Positions 32,542-44,696 of a stretch of 64,000 bases of DNA are shown one piece after another. The translations under genes were made by a program, and so were the position numbers. The stretch lies in contig NC_134101.1 in the NCBI RefSeq assembly GCF_000715075.1, positions 199,350,103-199,414,102 of the forward strand, written 5' to 3'. The notes beneath the pieces were generated by a model. It was not told the origin of the DNA. It ran no database searches and worked only from the letters and a program-made list of their open reading frames with translations. Every line of letters starts with the position of its first letter. The first letter of the stretch is position 1. This DNA comes from Nicotiana tabacum (lineage: Eukaryota > Streptophyta > Magnoliopsida > Solanales > Solanaceae).

Positions 32542-33963
32542 TCCTGCTAATTAACTACGAGTTAGTACAAGTTAGGGCATGTGTAACATGTGGTAGAGAA
32601 ATGAGAAACACAAAATGTTTTGCGAGCAGTTATGAGATCACAGAGAAACTATGCGGACCGCAAACCACAACGTAGAAGATAGCCATCAGGAACAAAAAAA
32701 ATTATGCAGGCTGCGAACAGAAAAAATGTGCGACTACTGCCGATTGATATATCACATTTTGCACTTTAAACTTAGCTTATCTATGCTTCTGTCCATGACC
32801 ATTATGTGGCCCGTAAACCATTTCTGCGGCTACAGAATCAACCACATATTGGCCCTCAGAAAACTTTCAAACATACCGAATGTGATGACTCTACGGACCG
32901 CAAACAAGTTATGCGGACTGCAAAGATCATCGTCCCTACTAAAAAATGCACTCACATGCTACCTTTAAGCAAACTCAGTACCAAATGCACAAGCACACAC
33001 TCAACATCAAGACAATTTCATGTTCAACCTAACAATATCCAATGCAAATTTTCAAAAAATTCCAACCCTTTTACTCTATTCAGACCCCCTAATTCTAACC
33101 CCCAAATTTCGATTTACCCTCAACATCTATTTTCCCCAGCGCTGATTTCCAGTACAAGCACTCACAAACGAGTACCCATAGCAAGAAGGTGGGTAGATAG
33201 AGGAGGGTACATGGATGAGAAGGGAACTTTAGGCAAGTGAAAACACATTGCACTCTTCAAATTGACTGAGCAAGAGAAGTGTTGGAAGTACACATACCAG
33301 ATATCAGAAGATCGATCGAGCCATGTTGGTGTGAATTGTGAGCAAGGTGAGACTTTCTTTTTCAATTTCTTTTTGTTTCTCTTCTTTTATTTTTTCTGTA
33401 TTTTGCTTTCGTGCCTTGGTGCATGATATTAGAGAAGATAAAGGTAAAGGAGAGATATACAGAGAGAGAAATAGGGTTTAATACGTGAGGGTTCTGCTGA
33501 AAATGACCATCGCATAACACATTATATGGCCGCATATGTGTTTTCCGATGGATTAGTACCTGGGTGATCTGCAATAGATGTGCGATCGATTATGCGATAG
33601 CAGAATGATTCTACAGGCTGAAAAAGTTAATTTTCTCCGTATTTTTAAGGCTCGATTTGACTGGTGTTCTTCGTGTGTCTGCGACCATTATGGGATCTGC
33701 ATACCATTTATGTGGCTGCATATGTTGCCGCACAACACCAGTTGAAGCCTAGCTTGCTTTCCTTCATTTTCCCTATGCCTTTGCATCCTATTGCTTTGTA
33801 TTTTGGGTAACTTGCATTCTAACACACATGTCAAACTGTTCAACACTTACAAATAAACCTACCGAAATTAAAATCTAACCAAAATATATTACCAACACAT
33901 GGGTTGCCTCCCAAGAAACGCTTGATTTAACGTCGCGGCACGACGATGTTGGCCCCATTTTAG
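32542..33963 (-). other. Spacer between integrase and env-like ORF of Athila-like element 1
   Basis: No gene is seen. Two clusters of GC-rich words (32648-32945 and 33500-33745) resemble those in the LTR U3, with TATA-like sequence near 33455 and a conserved block GTTGCCTCCCAAGAAACGC at 33903-33921 shared with Athila-like element 2 (47357-47375). Confidence 0.6.
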
Positions 33964-35242
33964 CTAATTAGTGGTGGGGATTGGTGTTGGACCATCCTTA
34001 AGTGCAAATGTTTCTACCAGTTTCCTTTCTCCAGTGGTTCCGAGGTAATGCTTGACCCTTTGGCTATTTACTTTGAATGTTTGAGTCCCATCCTCAGATT
34101 CTAATTCAATAGCTCCATAAGAAGACACATTCACAACTTTGAATGGGCCAGACCATTTAGATTTGAGTTTACCCAGAAAGAACTTCAATCTTGAGTTGAA
34201 GAGTAAGACCAAGTCACCGAATTTGAATTCTCGTTTAAAATCTTCATGTCATGAACAAACTTCATTCTTTATTTATACATGGTTGCATTCTCATAGGCAT
34301 GAAAACAGAATTCTTCTACCTTGTTCAGCTGTGTCAGCCTTAGATTAACAGTTTTGAGCCAGTCAAGATTTAACTTTTTCAATGCCCACATGGCTTTGTG
34401 TTCAAGCTCCACTGGCAAGTGACACGCCTTACAAAAACAAACCGGTAATGTTAGGTGCCAATGGGTGTCTTAAATGCTGTTCGATAGGCCCACAATGCAT
34501 CATCTAGCTTCTTTGACCAGTCGGTCATGTTTGCATAACAATTTTTGCTAGAATGTTTTTTATCTCCCTGTTGGAGACTTCAACTTGACCGCTCGATTGA
34601 GGATGATAAGGGGGGCCACCTTGTTCTTAACTCCATATTTTTCGAGTAACCCAACAAAGCTTTGTTGCAAAAGTGAGAACCACTATCACTAAGGAGGGCC
34701 CTTGTGTTCCAAACTGAGTAAATATGTTCTTCTTCAAGAAGGCGGTTACACTCCTTGCCTCATTGTTCGGTACAAAAATTGCCTCGAGCTATTTGAAGAC
34801 ATTCTACTTCCACAAAGATATATGTCATGCCGTAAGAGCTTACGAAGGAACCCATGAAATCTATCCCCCACACATCAAAGATCTCGACCTCCATCACAAA
34901 GTTCATAGGCATCTCATGCCTTTTTGAAATTGACCCTTGTCCTTGACATTGATCACTTGCCTTGACCATTTGGTTTGAATCTTGGTATATCGATGGACAA
35001 TAATAGCTACATTCAAGCACTTTTGTCGCAGTACGATTTCCTCCGTGGTGACCCCCAACTGCGGAGTCATGACATGCTTTGAGAATTTGAATTACCTCAT
35101 ATTCTGGAGCACAACGCCAAATGATGTTGTCGGCGTAACTCCGGAACAAAGAGGGTTCCTCCCAATAGTATTGCCTACACTCCCGCAAGAACTTTTTCTT
35201 TTCATAAGCTTTCAATCCGTCGGGAATAAGGTCACAAACCAA
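33964..35242 (-). pseudogene. Athila-like integrase, element 1
   Basis: The N-terminal zinc region is visible (CHDSAVGGHHGGNRT, later SDQCQ) followed by FDVWGIDFMGSF, which carries the first catalytic Asp. The middle of the core is frameshifted. The C-terminal domain reads GKLKSKWSGPFKVVNV, then GTQTFKVNSQRVKHYLG, ending at 33964. Several stops make it non-functional. Confidence 0.85.
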
Positions 35243-35263
35243 GAAGTTAGCGATGTCGGTATA

Positions 35264-35776
35264 CTAAGGAGTGAAGGTGCTAGATATTGCCAACAAGTGT
35301 TCATCTAGGAAGGCATCATTAATTTCAAGATCTTCTTTTGGTCTCCCTGCCACTTCAAGCCTAGATAAGTGATCCGCAACTTGAATCTCTATTCTTTTCC
35401 GATCATTGACTTCAACATCAAACTCTTGTAACAAAAGAATACACCTAATCAATCTTGGTTAAGCATCCTTCTCCGCCATAAGGTAGCAGAGAGCAGCATG
35501 ATCGGTGTAGACTATCACTTTGGATCCCAACAAATTGGCCCGGAAATTTTCAAAAGCATAGATAATAGCAAGCAATTCTTGCTCAGTTACAGTGTAATTA
35601 ATTTGTGCTCTATTGAGTTTCTTGCTTGCATAGTAGACATGATGAAGAATCTTGTTATGCCGTTGACCAAGTACTGCTCCAATAGCTACACCACTGGCGT
35701 CACACAAGAGTTCAAATGGAAGAGACCAATCAAGTGTGACAATAATGGGTGTCGTGGTGAACCTTGCTTTGGATTC
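35264..35776 (-). pseudogene. Athila-like RNase H, element 1
   Basis: CDASGVAIGAVLGQ, VYYASKKLN, NYTVTEQELLAIIYA and YTDHAALCYLM are the standard Ty3 RNase H motifs. A stop and frame break follow, then LLQEFDVEVNDRKRIEIQ, the connection to integrase. Confidence 0.85.
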
Positions 35777-36618
35777 CTAAAAAGCTTTGAGGCACTTCTC
35801 ATCGAACTCAAACTTCGCATCCTTTTCAAGGAGCTTGCACTTGGGACTTGCAATGTCTAAGAAATCTTTGATAAACTGCCTATAAAAACTTGCATGCCCC
35901 AAAAAGCTCCGAACACCTTTGACTGAAGTGGGAGGAGGAAGCTTGGAAATTATCTTAATCTTTGCCCGATCAACCTCAATGCCATGCTTGGAGATGTTTT
36001 GACCAAGAACAATATCCTCGTCAACCATGAAGTGATATTTTTCCCAATTGAGCACGAGGTTTGTTTCCTCACATCTTTTGAGCACTTGCCTAAGGTTGTC
36101 AAGGCAATGCTCAAAGGAATCACCAACTACAGAGAAGTCATCCATGAATACCTCTAAAATTCCTCCACAATGTCTAAGAAGATTGACATCATGCATAGTT
36201 GGAAAGTAGCCGGAGCATTGCATAGCCCAAAAGGCATCCGAATAAAAGCAAAGGTCCCATACAGACATGTGAATGTCGTCTTCTCTTGGTCATCTAAGGC
36301 AATGTTTATTTTATTGTAACGGGAATAACCAACTAAGAAGCAATATAACTACCTTCCCACTAACCGATTAAGCATTTGATCAATAAAAGGCATAGGGAAA
36401 TGGTCTGTGCAAGTAGCACTATTGGGCTTCTGGTGGTCCATGAAAACTCCCTACCCAATCACTGTCCTCGTTGGGATGAGTTCATTATTGTAATTTTGAA
36501 TCACGGTCATACCCCCTTTCTTTGGAACACATTGCACTGGACTCACCTAAGGACTACCGGCAATGGGGTAGAAAACCCCAACATCCAACCATTTTATGAT
36601 TTCTTTCGTCACCACCTC
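35777..36618 (-). pseudogene. Athila-like reverse transcriptase, element 1
   Basis: The frame from 36268 contains EVFMDDFSVVGDSF, an FMDD form of the catalytic YxDD box, and the thumb region (LGHASFYRQFIKDF). The N-terminal fingers (36280-36618) are only recognisable in pieces with several stops. Confidence 0.8.
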
Positions 36619-37518
36619 TTACATAGGAGGATTTAACCTCCTTTGATGCTCCACTCTTGGTTTTTTCTCTTCCTCCAATTGTATCTTGTGCTCACAAATT
36701 CCGGCGAGAATTCTTCGGATATCCATTATAGTCTGACCAATGGCTTGCTTGTGCTCTATCAAGATATCCAATAAGAGTTCAACCTCTACATCATTCAACA
36801 AAGAAGAAACAATTACGGCTAAAGTTTCATTAGAGCCAAGAAATTTATACCTTAAGTGCGGCGGAAGTAGCTTGCGCTCAAGTTGTGGCGGCTCCATAAT
36901 TAAAGGCTTAGTGGGAGGAGTGATTCTATTCTCTAAGTCAAGAGAAAGCTTTTTTGGTGCACAAGTGTAGGACCTAAGCCCTTCTAATGCATTCACCGAT
37001 TCCACGTATCCTTCCATGTCTTCACCATCAAAATTCACCAAAATAGCCGCCAATTCCTCACCAAGGCAGTCCTCTTCCATATTCACCTCGACTACATCCT
37101 CTACCTCATCAACAACATCAATGACTGAAATACTTTTGTATGCATGTGGCAATTTCATGTCCTTACTCACTTGAAAGGTCACTTCTTCGTCTTTAACTCG
37201 AAACTTGATCTCATTTCGTTCCAAGTCCATGAGTACCCTCCTGGTAGCAAGGAATGGTCTCCCCAAGATGATAGGGATCTCTTTATAAACATCACAATCG
37301 AGAATAACAAAGTCGGCAGGAAGGATAAACTTCCCCACTTTCACAAGAACATCATCAACTATTCCCACCGGTTGCTTTATTGAACGGTCAGCCATTTGCA
37401 ACCTCATACTTGTAGGACTAGGAATACCTAATCCCCTTTGCTTGTAAATAGCAAGGGGCATTAAGTTGATTCTAATCCCATTATCACAAAAGGCTTGTGC
37501 AAAATAGCCGCAATCCAA
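36619..37518 (-). pseudogene. Athila-like protease and RT leader, element 1
   Basis: AFCDNGIRINLMPLAIY is the Athila protease active site region (Cys-Asp-x-Gly), followed by ILPADFVILDCDV and [13 protein letters not shown] long acidic linker and LPPHLRYKFLGSNETLAVIVS lead into RT. This frame is offset from gag by a frameshift near 37500. Confidence 0.85.
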
Positions 37519-39304
37519 TAGTGCATAGAATGGTTAAGGCTCCCAGGTCCTCTTTCTTTTGGACGGCAGATGTTCCAATGATGGAACTGACTCGGTGAGT
37601 CACATTCACCACTTCATTCTTGGTGGTTTTCTTTTTAGCGATAAATTCCTTCAAGTGCTTAGCAAAACCCGGCATCTCTTGAAATGCTTCCACAAATGGA
37701 ATATTCACCGATAATTGCTTGAGGATGTCATAGAACTTCTCCAATTTGCTATCATCAACCTTTCTATCAAGTCTTTGAAGGAAGGGAGGAGGATGCCTAG
37801 GAATTGGTGCTAGATTTTTTTCTGCTTCTATTATATTTTCCTTAACCTCTTCATGATTCACTTCTTGAGTTCTCACCTTCTTCGGGAGTCTTTCAACTTC
37901 AACAACAATTGGCACCTCACCTTGTGCCTCGACTTCTTGTTCAGAATCTTCCACTTCGACCACTTGTTCATTCTCTTCTTGAAGTAGTTTCCCACTTCGA
38001 GTTTTGATTTCCATACACTGAGAAGTTGGACCACTCCCACTACCTTTTGGGTTTGCAATTTTATCACTTGGGGTGTGCCTTTTTTGCTTCAGATTTTGCT
38101 CTCTTGAGAGATATCTCATTTACATCTCCAACTTTTGAATAGACGCGGTGTGAGAAACCACAAGCTCGGTCATATTCTTCATTGAAGTGTCTGATCTCTC
38201 TTGATTTTGCAATACTCTCTCAAGCATGCTTTCCAACTTTGAATCACTTAAAGAAGTCTCCTTCCATTGTGGAGAGTTAGAATATTGCCCCTTTGGTGGA
38301 ACATGGGGGTTTGAACTGAGATTAGAGAAGTTGTTGTTGTTATTACTCCAATTTCCTTGTTTTGAACTACCTTGTTCATGTCGCCATTGTTGATTACCTT
38401 GCCCTTGTGGTTTAGGTCTCCATTGGTTGGGTTGTCCGAAACTTTGGTAGGGTGGTCTTTGATATCCTCCTTGTGAATTGTGGACATAATTTGCTTTTTC
38501 ATAGTCCTTACTTGACATTGGTTGCACATCTTCCACGACATTCACCTTCCATGTTTGACTTTAAGTGAATATTTTTGCCAACACATTGACATTGGTAGAA
38601 AGCCCGACAGTTACTTGATCTCTTTCTTGGTTCTCCTTAATCATGTTGGTCAAGAAAGGAGGACCATATGCAATTCCACCCGTGGTGTCTTTCGAGTACC
38701 AAGCTTGGTTATGTTCAGCAATTATGTCAAGGATTTGTGTGATCCTTGCAAATGTTTTATCCATAAATGATCTATCTGCCATATTTTTAACTATGGATTG
38801 ATTCATAGGATCCAAGTCCCAGTAAAATTTCTCCAACAAAATATGATCCGGAAAGCCATGATTCGGCGACCTCACCAAGTATGACTTGAATCTATCACAT
38901 GCCTCATATAGATGCTCTCCTGGTAGTTTCTTGAAGAAGAAAGTTTTATCCCAAAGCTTAGACTTCTTGCTTTGCAGAAACCATTTTGCAACGAAAGCTC
39001 GGACAAGTTCGGGCCAAGTATGGATGGAATTAAGAGGTAGATTTTGCATCTACTGTCTTGCCTCTCCAGTTAGAGAGTACTTGAACACCCTCAACCTTAG
39101 GGTATCATCTAAGACATGATTCTGCTTGTGCATATCACACATGCCCAAAACATTTTTGAGATGTTGTGTCAGATTATCGTCTGTGGAATTTCGAAGAAAC
39201 CCTTCTGCCATTAGCATTAGGATTAGACCGTGTTCCACTTTGAAGGTTGAAATATCAACTCTTGGAGAGGCAATGGCATTTCTATCCTCAATATACTCAT
39301 CCAT
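37484..39304 (-). pseudogene. gag: Athila-like gag, element 1
   Basis: A single frame from 39304 to 37484 is broken by stops at about 39050, 38561 and 38120. It has the gag core (RVFKYSLTGEARQ, then WPELVRAFVAKWF, LYEACDRFKSYLVRSPNHGF), a Gln/Asn/Pro-rich nucleocapsid-like stretch without a zinc knuckle, and a lysine-rich C-terminal part (MPGFAKHLKEFIAKKK). The layout is typical of Athila gag. Confidence 0.85.
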
Positions 39305-39425
39305 ATCTGCAAAAATATTCTTTTCTTATGGCTCACCCATGTTTACCTAATGACACCAAGAAAAGCAAGCAATGTGTGATGGAATAGAAGAAGACGTAAA
39401 GTAAAGCACACACTAATTAGTATAC

Positions 39426-39443
39426 TCCCCATCAATGGCGCCA
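39426..39443 (-). other. Primer-binding site of Athila-like element 1
   Basis: The minus strand reads TGGCGCCATTGATGGGGA, five bases from the LTR end. It differs at three positions from the usual tRNA-Asp PBS of Athila elements. Confidence 0.75.
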
Positions 39444-39448
39444 AAATT

Positions 39449-39887
39449 TGATACGCTCAAATTACACCTAAATAAATGGTGTAAGGAAGTCGATGTCAAA
39501 TATAATAACCCAACTAGGTTGGGGTCGAATCACATAGGGAATAGGTGTGAAAAGGTTACTTGAGTAGTGTGAAACTTGAATTTAGTCGTAATTCTACTCC
39601 GTTAGTTTGAACTGAACGTTGTAATTGTAAATTATCAGGAAAACTATTTTATTACGAAATGTAATGTTATCAGTGTTAATATGATATATTTCTAATGGGA
39701 GGTCCTTTGATATGCAAATGGTTCCTTAATGACTACCCAGTATTTCCCCATAATTAGGTAGTATTTTCTCTTTATGATTTTTCCAAAAATAGAAGAGTTA
39801 CAATTAAGAACAACCAATCTCTATCAAATAGAATCCACTTATTTCTAAGCAATTCTATCAAACAAGGTTTATATAAGGCCCTATTAA
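39449..39887 (-). repeat. 5' LTR of Athila-like element 1, truncated
   Basis: Starts TGATACGCTC and follows the left LTR (26649 onward) with many differences until about 39887, where similarity stops. The remaining 1.9 kb of the LTR is missing. Confidence 0.75.
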
Positions 39888-42800
39888 AATTTCTTAATGA
39901 TTTAAGATTTTAAAGTGCGATAGTGGTATTCGAGAATACCGTATTCGAGTACTAAAGGAGACTTATAGGGTGGAACCACATTATTTTGACATGAAAGATG
40001 TTTCGGGATTAGTTCAGCTGAATGAATTTCATATTAGAAACCTTTAATTGAAAGAGTTGACCAAGTTTGAATTTTACTATTCAACCTCGGATTGAAGTTT
40101 TGATAATTCTGTTAGGTTCGGATGATAATTTTGGACTCGAGCATATGCCCCGAATTTAATTTGGATATTACTAGAATGTTAACACGTCATTTCTTCAAGC
40201 ATTAGTGGTATAACATTAAGAAAATGAACTCCAAATTCAGTTTTGTTTGAAGCATTAGATTCGTATTGAAATTTTGGAGCCATATAAAAAAGAATCGTCG
40301 AATTCAGACATCGTATAAGAGAGTTATGCCCATTTCCGTGTCGAAAAGAATTTCCCACCGCGAGCGTCCAGGGTAGCGTGGGGTGCTAGCCCTGGCACTG
40401 GGATATTTGATGTTCTAGAAATTGGGCCACAGGCAGTGCCCTACAACACTTGTGGCGCCCGAAATGTTATATACTCATTTCGGGGTTCATTTTCCCCATT
40501 CCTCTTGGCCGAATTCTAGGGTTTTCCTCCACTCTCTCAAGACCTCCAACTCCTACCATCTCCAAGGTAAGTAATACCTACTAATTTGATATTTCATTTC
40601 ATCATTTCCACTCTAAAACAAACTCAATCATCCATAAAATTCTTTGATCTTCAAAAATTTCTTCAAGAACTTAAAAGAGGGTTTTGCAAGATTTCTTCCA
40701 AAAGGTAATTCTACACCCTTAGACTTACATGAATGGATATACTATAGGAATATGAGTATGAATTAAGTATTGGAACTTATGGTATGGTGATTTGAATCCA
40801 TAAGTTCTCAATTTAAATACATAACCATTATAGAGATTCAAAGGTGATTATTTGATAGAAGTTTTGTTGATTGGGTATGGATGGATGATCATATATGTGA
40901 TGTTGGAAGTTATAAATTGTTTAAGAATGATGGTGGGATAAATTATTGGTTAATGGTGGTAATTGGATGACTAATACTATGGTTAAGAGACTGTAGAGAC
41001 TTATGCCTACTAGGTATTTGATAAAGTGCCTAAATGGCCTAAATTATGGAATTTGTAACCAATATTTGTCCCATTGGATGTTGTTATTCTAGATAGAAGT
41101 TTCTTAGTGTAGTACATCATTGCAATATCAGTAAGGGGCAAATTTGAGGTATGTTGGCTAAACTTTTCTCTTAGAATCGAAGTCCATAAATGCTTCCATA
41201 AGTTCAAGTATGGTTGGCTCAAGATACCTAATTTCTATATTCCGGGGTATCCCCTATAAACTTGACTATTTTGAATGAGCCTTATATCGAAAGATATATG
41301 TTCAAAGTATGGATTGCATATTAAAATGTTATGGCTTGAGTCGTGTTCAAATGAAAGATAGTATGCCAAATTATGTGAGAAAGAGTCGATATGCTTAAGA
41401 ATCTTAATTGCTCATATGTGTACCTAAAGTCTTGGTTGGAAATGTATTATTGTTAATAATCTATATAGATGTTTGGGAGTGAAATAAGTGAATTGGGGAT
41501 ATGAAGTGTGGCCAACGTGCCAAGAATAAAAGTTATGCTTATGGCCAATGGTGCCAATGAAATGAATTGATGTGAGAAAGGTTATGAGATAAGCCTTGAA
41601 TGAACTGTTCTAAAATGACTTCGAAAATAAATTTTCCTAAGAGATTATATACTCAAGTCATGCTCAAATGCGACTTTTTAACTAATGCTATGCTTTGTAA
41701 GTATTTTCAATGTGCTTTGAGTTCTTACATATTCATGAGTTGAGATCATGTATTTCCCTTCTTGGGAAAAAGCATTTCAAGAATAAATGGTGTGTTACTC
41801 GTTTATTTAGCACGTGCTTTGATTGCCATTCATTTTACTCAATTTCTTGGAAAGAAATCCAATGGGTTTAAAGTCTTCATGTCTAATGAACTTAAAGGTG
41901 TGATTTCTGGAATATTCTATATGTTGATATTTATGATGATGATTCATGAAAGGAAATGTATGAAAGTGTGGAATATGAAATACGATCACTGTGCCAGGAA
42001 TAAAGAATCTTGTGAATGGCCAAATGAGCCAAGGAAATATTGTGGTTGTGAGTGGTTGAAAATACTAATGAAGATTTATACAACGTGAAAGATGTTGAGG
42101 TGAGTATATTGTATTTGTGTTACCTTTGTGTGCAAATCAAATATAAAAATATTTTTGGGAGTACCGTTAGTCACGGAGGAAGGGTAGGTTCACATAACCT
42201 AAGCCCGGAATATACCTCCACCTGCACACATTGGGGTGAGGAAGTAGGGCCGCTTTGTGTTGGGATTGTGATTATGAATACACCTCACCCGTATACATTG
42301 GGGTGAGGCGGTAGGGCCGCTTTGTGTTGGGATTGTGATTGTGAATACACCTCCACCCGCATACATTGGGGTGAGGCAGTAGGGTCGCTTTGTATTGGGA
42401 TTGTGATTGTGAATACAACTCCACCCATATGCATTGGGGTAAGGCGGCAGGGCCGCTTTGTTTAGGGATTGTGGTATTGAGATTACACTCCACCCCCACA
42501 TATTGGGGTGAGGAGGCGGGGTCGCTTTATGTAGAGGTTGTTACAAGGGATCTCCCAACCAAAAATATATATTATTTTCGTATTTTTAAAATTGTTATGT
42601 TTCAAATAGGCATTTAGATATTGTTTATTGTGACTTGCTGTTTCTATGGTATTTTTCCTTTTCTTATATGGTCATTCTATTTTGAAAGAGGACTTTTAGC
42701 TTTACATACTAGTGCTATTCGATGGTACTAACGTCTCTTTTGTTGGGGGAAGGGGAGAGGGGCTGCATCTTTAATGGATGCAGGTGGTTTTACAGTAGGC

Positions 42801-43351
42801 GGTATTGATCAGTGATAGTGGTACACTCTTTTCAGCTGACTTGGTGAGTCCCACTTCATTTCTTCGGGGTCATGTGTCTATTATTTCTCATGTACCGTAT
42901 TTTAAGGTATAACCAGGGCCTCTTTGCCGGTATTTTCATATTACTCTTCTGTTGTACTTAGATGCTCCATAGACAGGTTGTGGGTGGTATTTGATGTCGG
43001 GAATTGAATTAGAACTGTTGGTATTTGGAAAACATATTTTTCATTAAATCTATAAACTCGTAATATTTTGGAAATTATGAAAGAAGCTGCTACAACACCA
43101 ACAAAAACCCAATAAAATTGCACAAGTGGGGTCTGAGAAAGGTATGTACGCAGACCTTACCCCTACCCCGAAGGAGTAGAGAATGGAAATGAAATGGAAA
43201 TTGTTAATGAAATCTTTTCAATGTTTGATTAATGGAGTACGTCTCCTCTTTATTCAGCGATGAATTTGTGTAGAATAAAATCTAACAAGTTTGCTCAGCC
43301 AGGTTTACTTGGTTGAGTGTCGGTCGCGCTCCCCGAGTTTAGGTCATGACA
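39888..43351 (+). repeat. LTR of a second Tekay-like element
   Basis: Ends GGTCATGACA like the LTR at 24552 and is followed by a damaged Met-type PBS. A TATA motif (40468-40473) is preceded by GC-rich words (40365-40460), and a 67 bp tandem repeat lies at 42206-42545. The exact 5' boundary is not visible because the left neighbour is itself truncated. The plus-strand frame 41762-42088 has no recognised domain and is not called. Confidence 0.6.
42206..42545 (+). repeat. Five tandem copies of a 67 bp unit
   Basis: Units start near 42213, 42279, 42346, 42414 and 42481. Each has a CTCCACCC-type start, CATTGGGGTGAGG, a GGGCCGCTTTGT part and GGGATTGTGATT. Copies 2 and 3 are the most alike; the last is the most diverged. 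Confidence 0.9.
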
Positions 43352-44170
43352 AACTTGGCATTAGCACCTAAGGTTTTAAAGTGTCCTAGGATGACCCAGA
43401 GCGATATCTAGTAGAGTCCTTTTTATTGGTGTGTTGTTGACCACATCTATAATAAAGAGGCTACTTGGAACTTCTTTGATATTCTAGATAGTGCGATAGA
43501 GCCCAAGAAAGGGAGCTAATCTCCTTGCCATGTCTCATTTTCCGGATGAGTAATCCACAAGTTCGAGGCAGCGAGGAGGGAATGAAAGAACCAGTTGATA
43601 TGGGCAGTGTTCATGTTCCCATTAATGACACCATGTCACTAGATCATGTGGTGAGAGCACCTAAGAAACGAAAAAGGGTGTTTGGTACCGATAAGTTAGA
43701 ATGTTTGATTTGTAAGAATCATAACTTGGGTTTATGTTGGGTCACTCTTGAAACATGTTATGATTGTGGAAATAACAGGCACAATACGAACAAATGCTCT
43801 AGGTTGGGTACACCCATCCCGGTCTACCCGATATGGGGGAAGGTATATTTTGGCTTCGTGTTGTGAGTAGGCTCAGTAGCAAGTTAGGAGTGGAAGGCTT
43901 GGGAAATCCAAAGGCCTACACAGAAACCCGGTATAGAGATTGTTACTCCCACCAATAAGGCTTGGAGGAAGAATAAGGTAAATGTTTATATGTATGCAAA
44001 AGGAAAAATGTCCGGTTAGTGGGGCGAGTCAATATAAAGAACCTCATCTCCTTTGCGTGAAGTTTAGGAGATGTCATTTGGGGGTATGTCCTTATAGTAC
44101 CAATGTACGTTATAGATGTGGAGTCGAGGGGCATCGATAAATATATTGCCCTGTCAACCTAAAGTCACCA
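43352..44170 (+). pseudogene. Damaged PBS and gag remnants of the second Tekay-like element
   Basis: TGGCATTAGCACC at 43356 is a mutated form of the Met PBS. The frame 43525-43866 carries a nuclear-signal-like APKKRKRVFG and a CCHC knuckle (CYDCGNNRHNTNKC). A second knuckle-like stretch (YRCGVEGHR, stop, IYCP) lies at about 44110-44150, in a region that again reads LGVCPYS before it. No protease or pol follows. Confidence 0.6.
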
Positions 44171-44696
44171 AGTAAGTCACTCCTTAGTATATCATTTTGA
44201 AAACCACATAATTTTTCCTTATTGTACATGTACCTCCATATTGAAGAGCCTTCATAAACATGGTCTTAACCAAAATGCTAAATTACAAAACATTACATGT
44301 ACCGACTCTTTGAACGAGATGTAGTATCGTGAAGCCTCTTTATCACAATTATCTTACTTACAACCTCTTGAGGAATTGAGTTTTATAATGATTTCTTTGA
44401 TTTGAGTTATACCTATAGGATTAATACTTCCCACTTGCTTTCCTAAATTCTCAACAAGGGACTATACTTGATGAAATATTTTTTACATGATGGTTACAAG
44501 ATAAATGAGAAGGTAATACCTCAATTTAATAATATGAATGATATCAATTGATAATTGATAATAGGTGAAATCTAGGTGATTTAGGTATTGTTTATACTTC
44601 CGCTTGATTATATTCTGATGTCATATTATGGTCAATTGATGAAAAATTGGCTCTAATTGTGATATGTATACATTGCAGGATGAGGAGCCTAAATAA
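44171..44696. other. Unassigned transposon-derived sequence
   Basis: A/T-rich sequence between the gag remnants and the solo LTR. I see no frame, repeat or boundary that can be assigned. Confidence 0.5.

Larger units (their letters stand above)
26649..39887 (-). mobile_element. Athila-like Ty3/gypsy element 1 with env-like region
   Basis: Related LTR sequences at 26649 and 39449 bound minus-strand gag, protease, RT, RNase H, integrase and an env-like ORF. The PBS is of the tRNA-Asp type used by Athila. Both LTR ends that can be seen are TGAT...ATCA. The 5' LTR (right side) is cut after 439 bp. All genes carry multiple stops. The two LTRs differ by many substitutions and indels, so this copy is clearly older than the Ogre. 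Confidence 0.88.

Noticed and set aside
32806..33240. Plus-strand 144-codon frame
   Set aside because: It runs through the Athila spacer, opposite to the element's genes, and has no domain.
42941..43123. Small membrane protein frame on the minus strand
   Set aside because: Short, within a Tekay-type LTR, no conserved motif.
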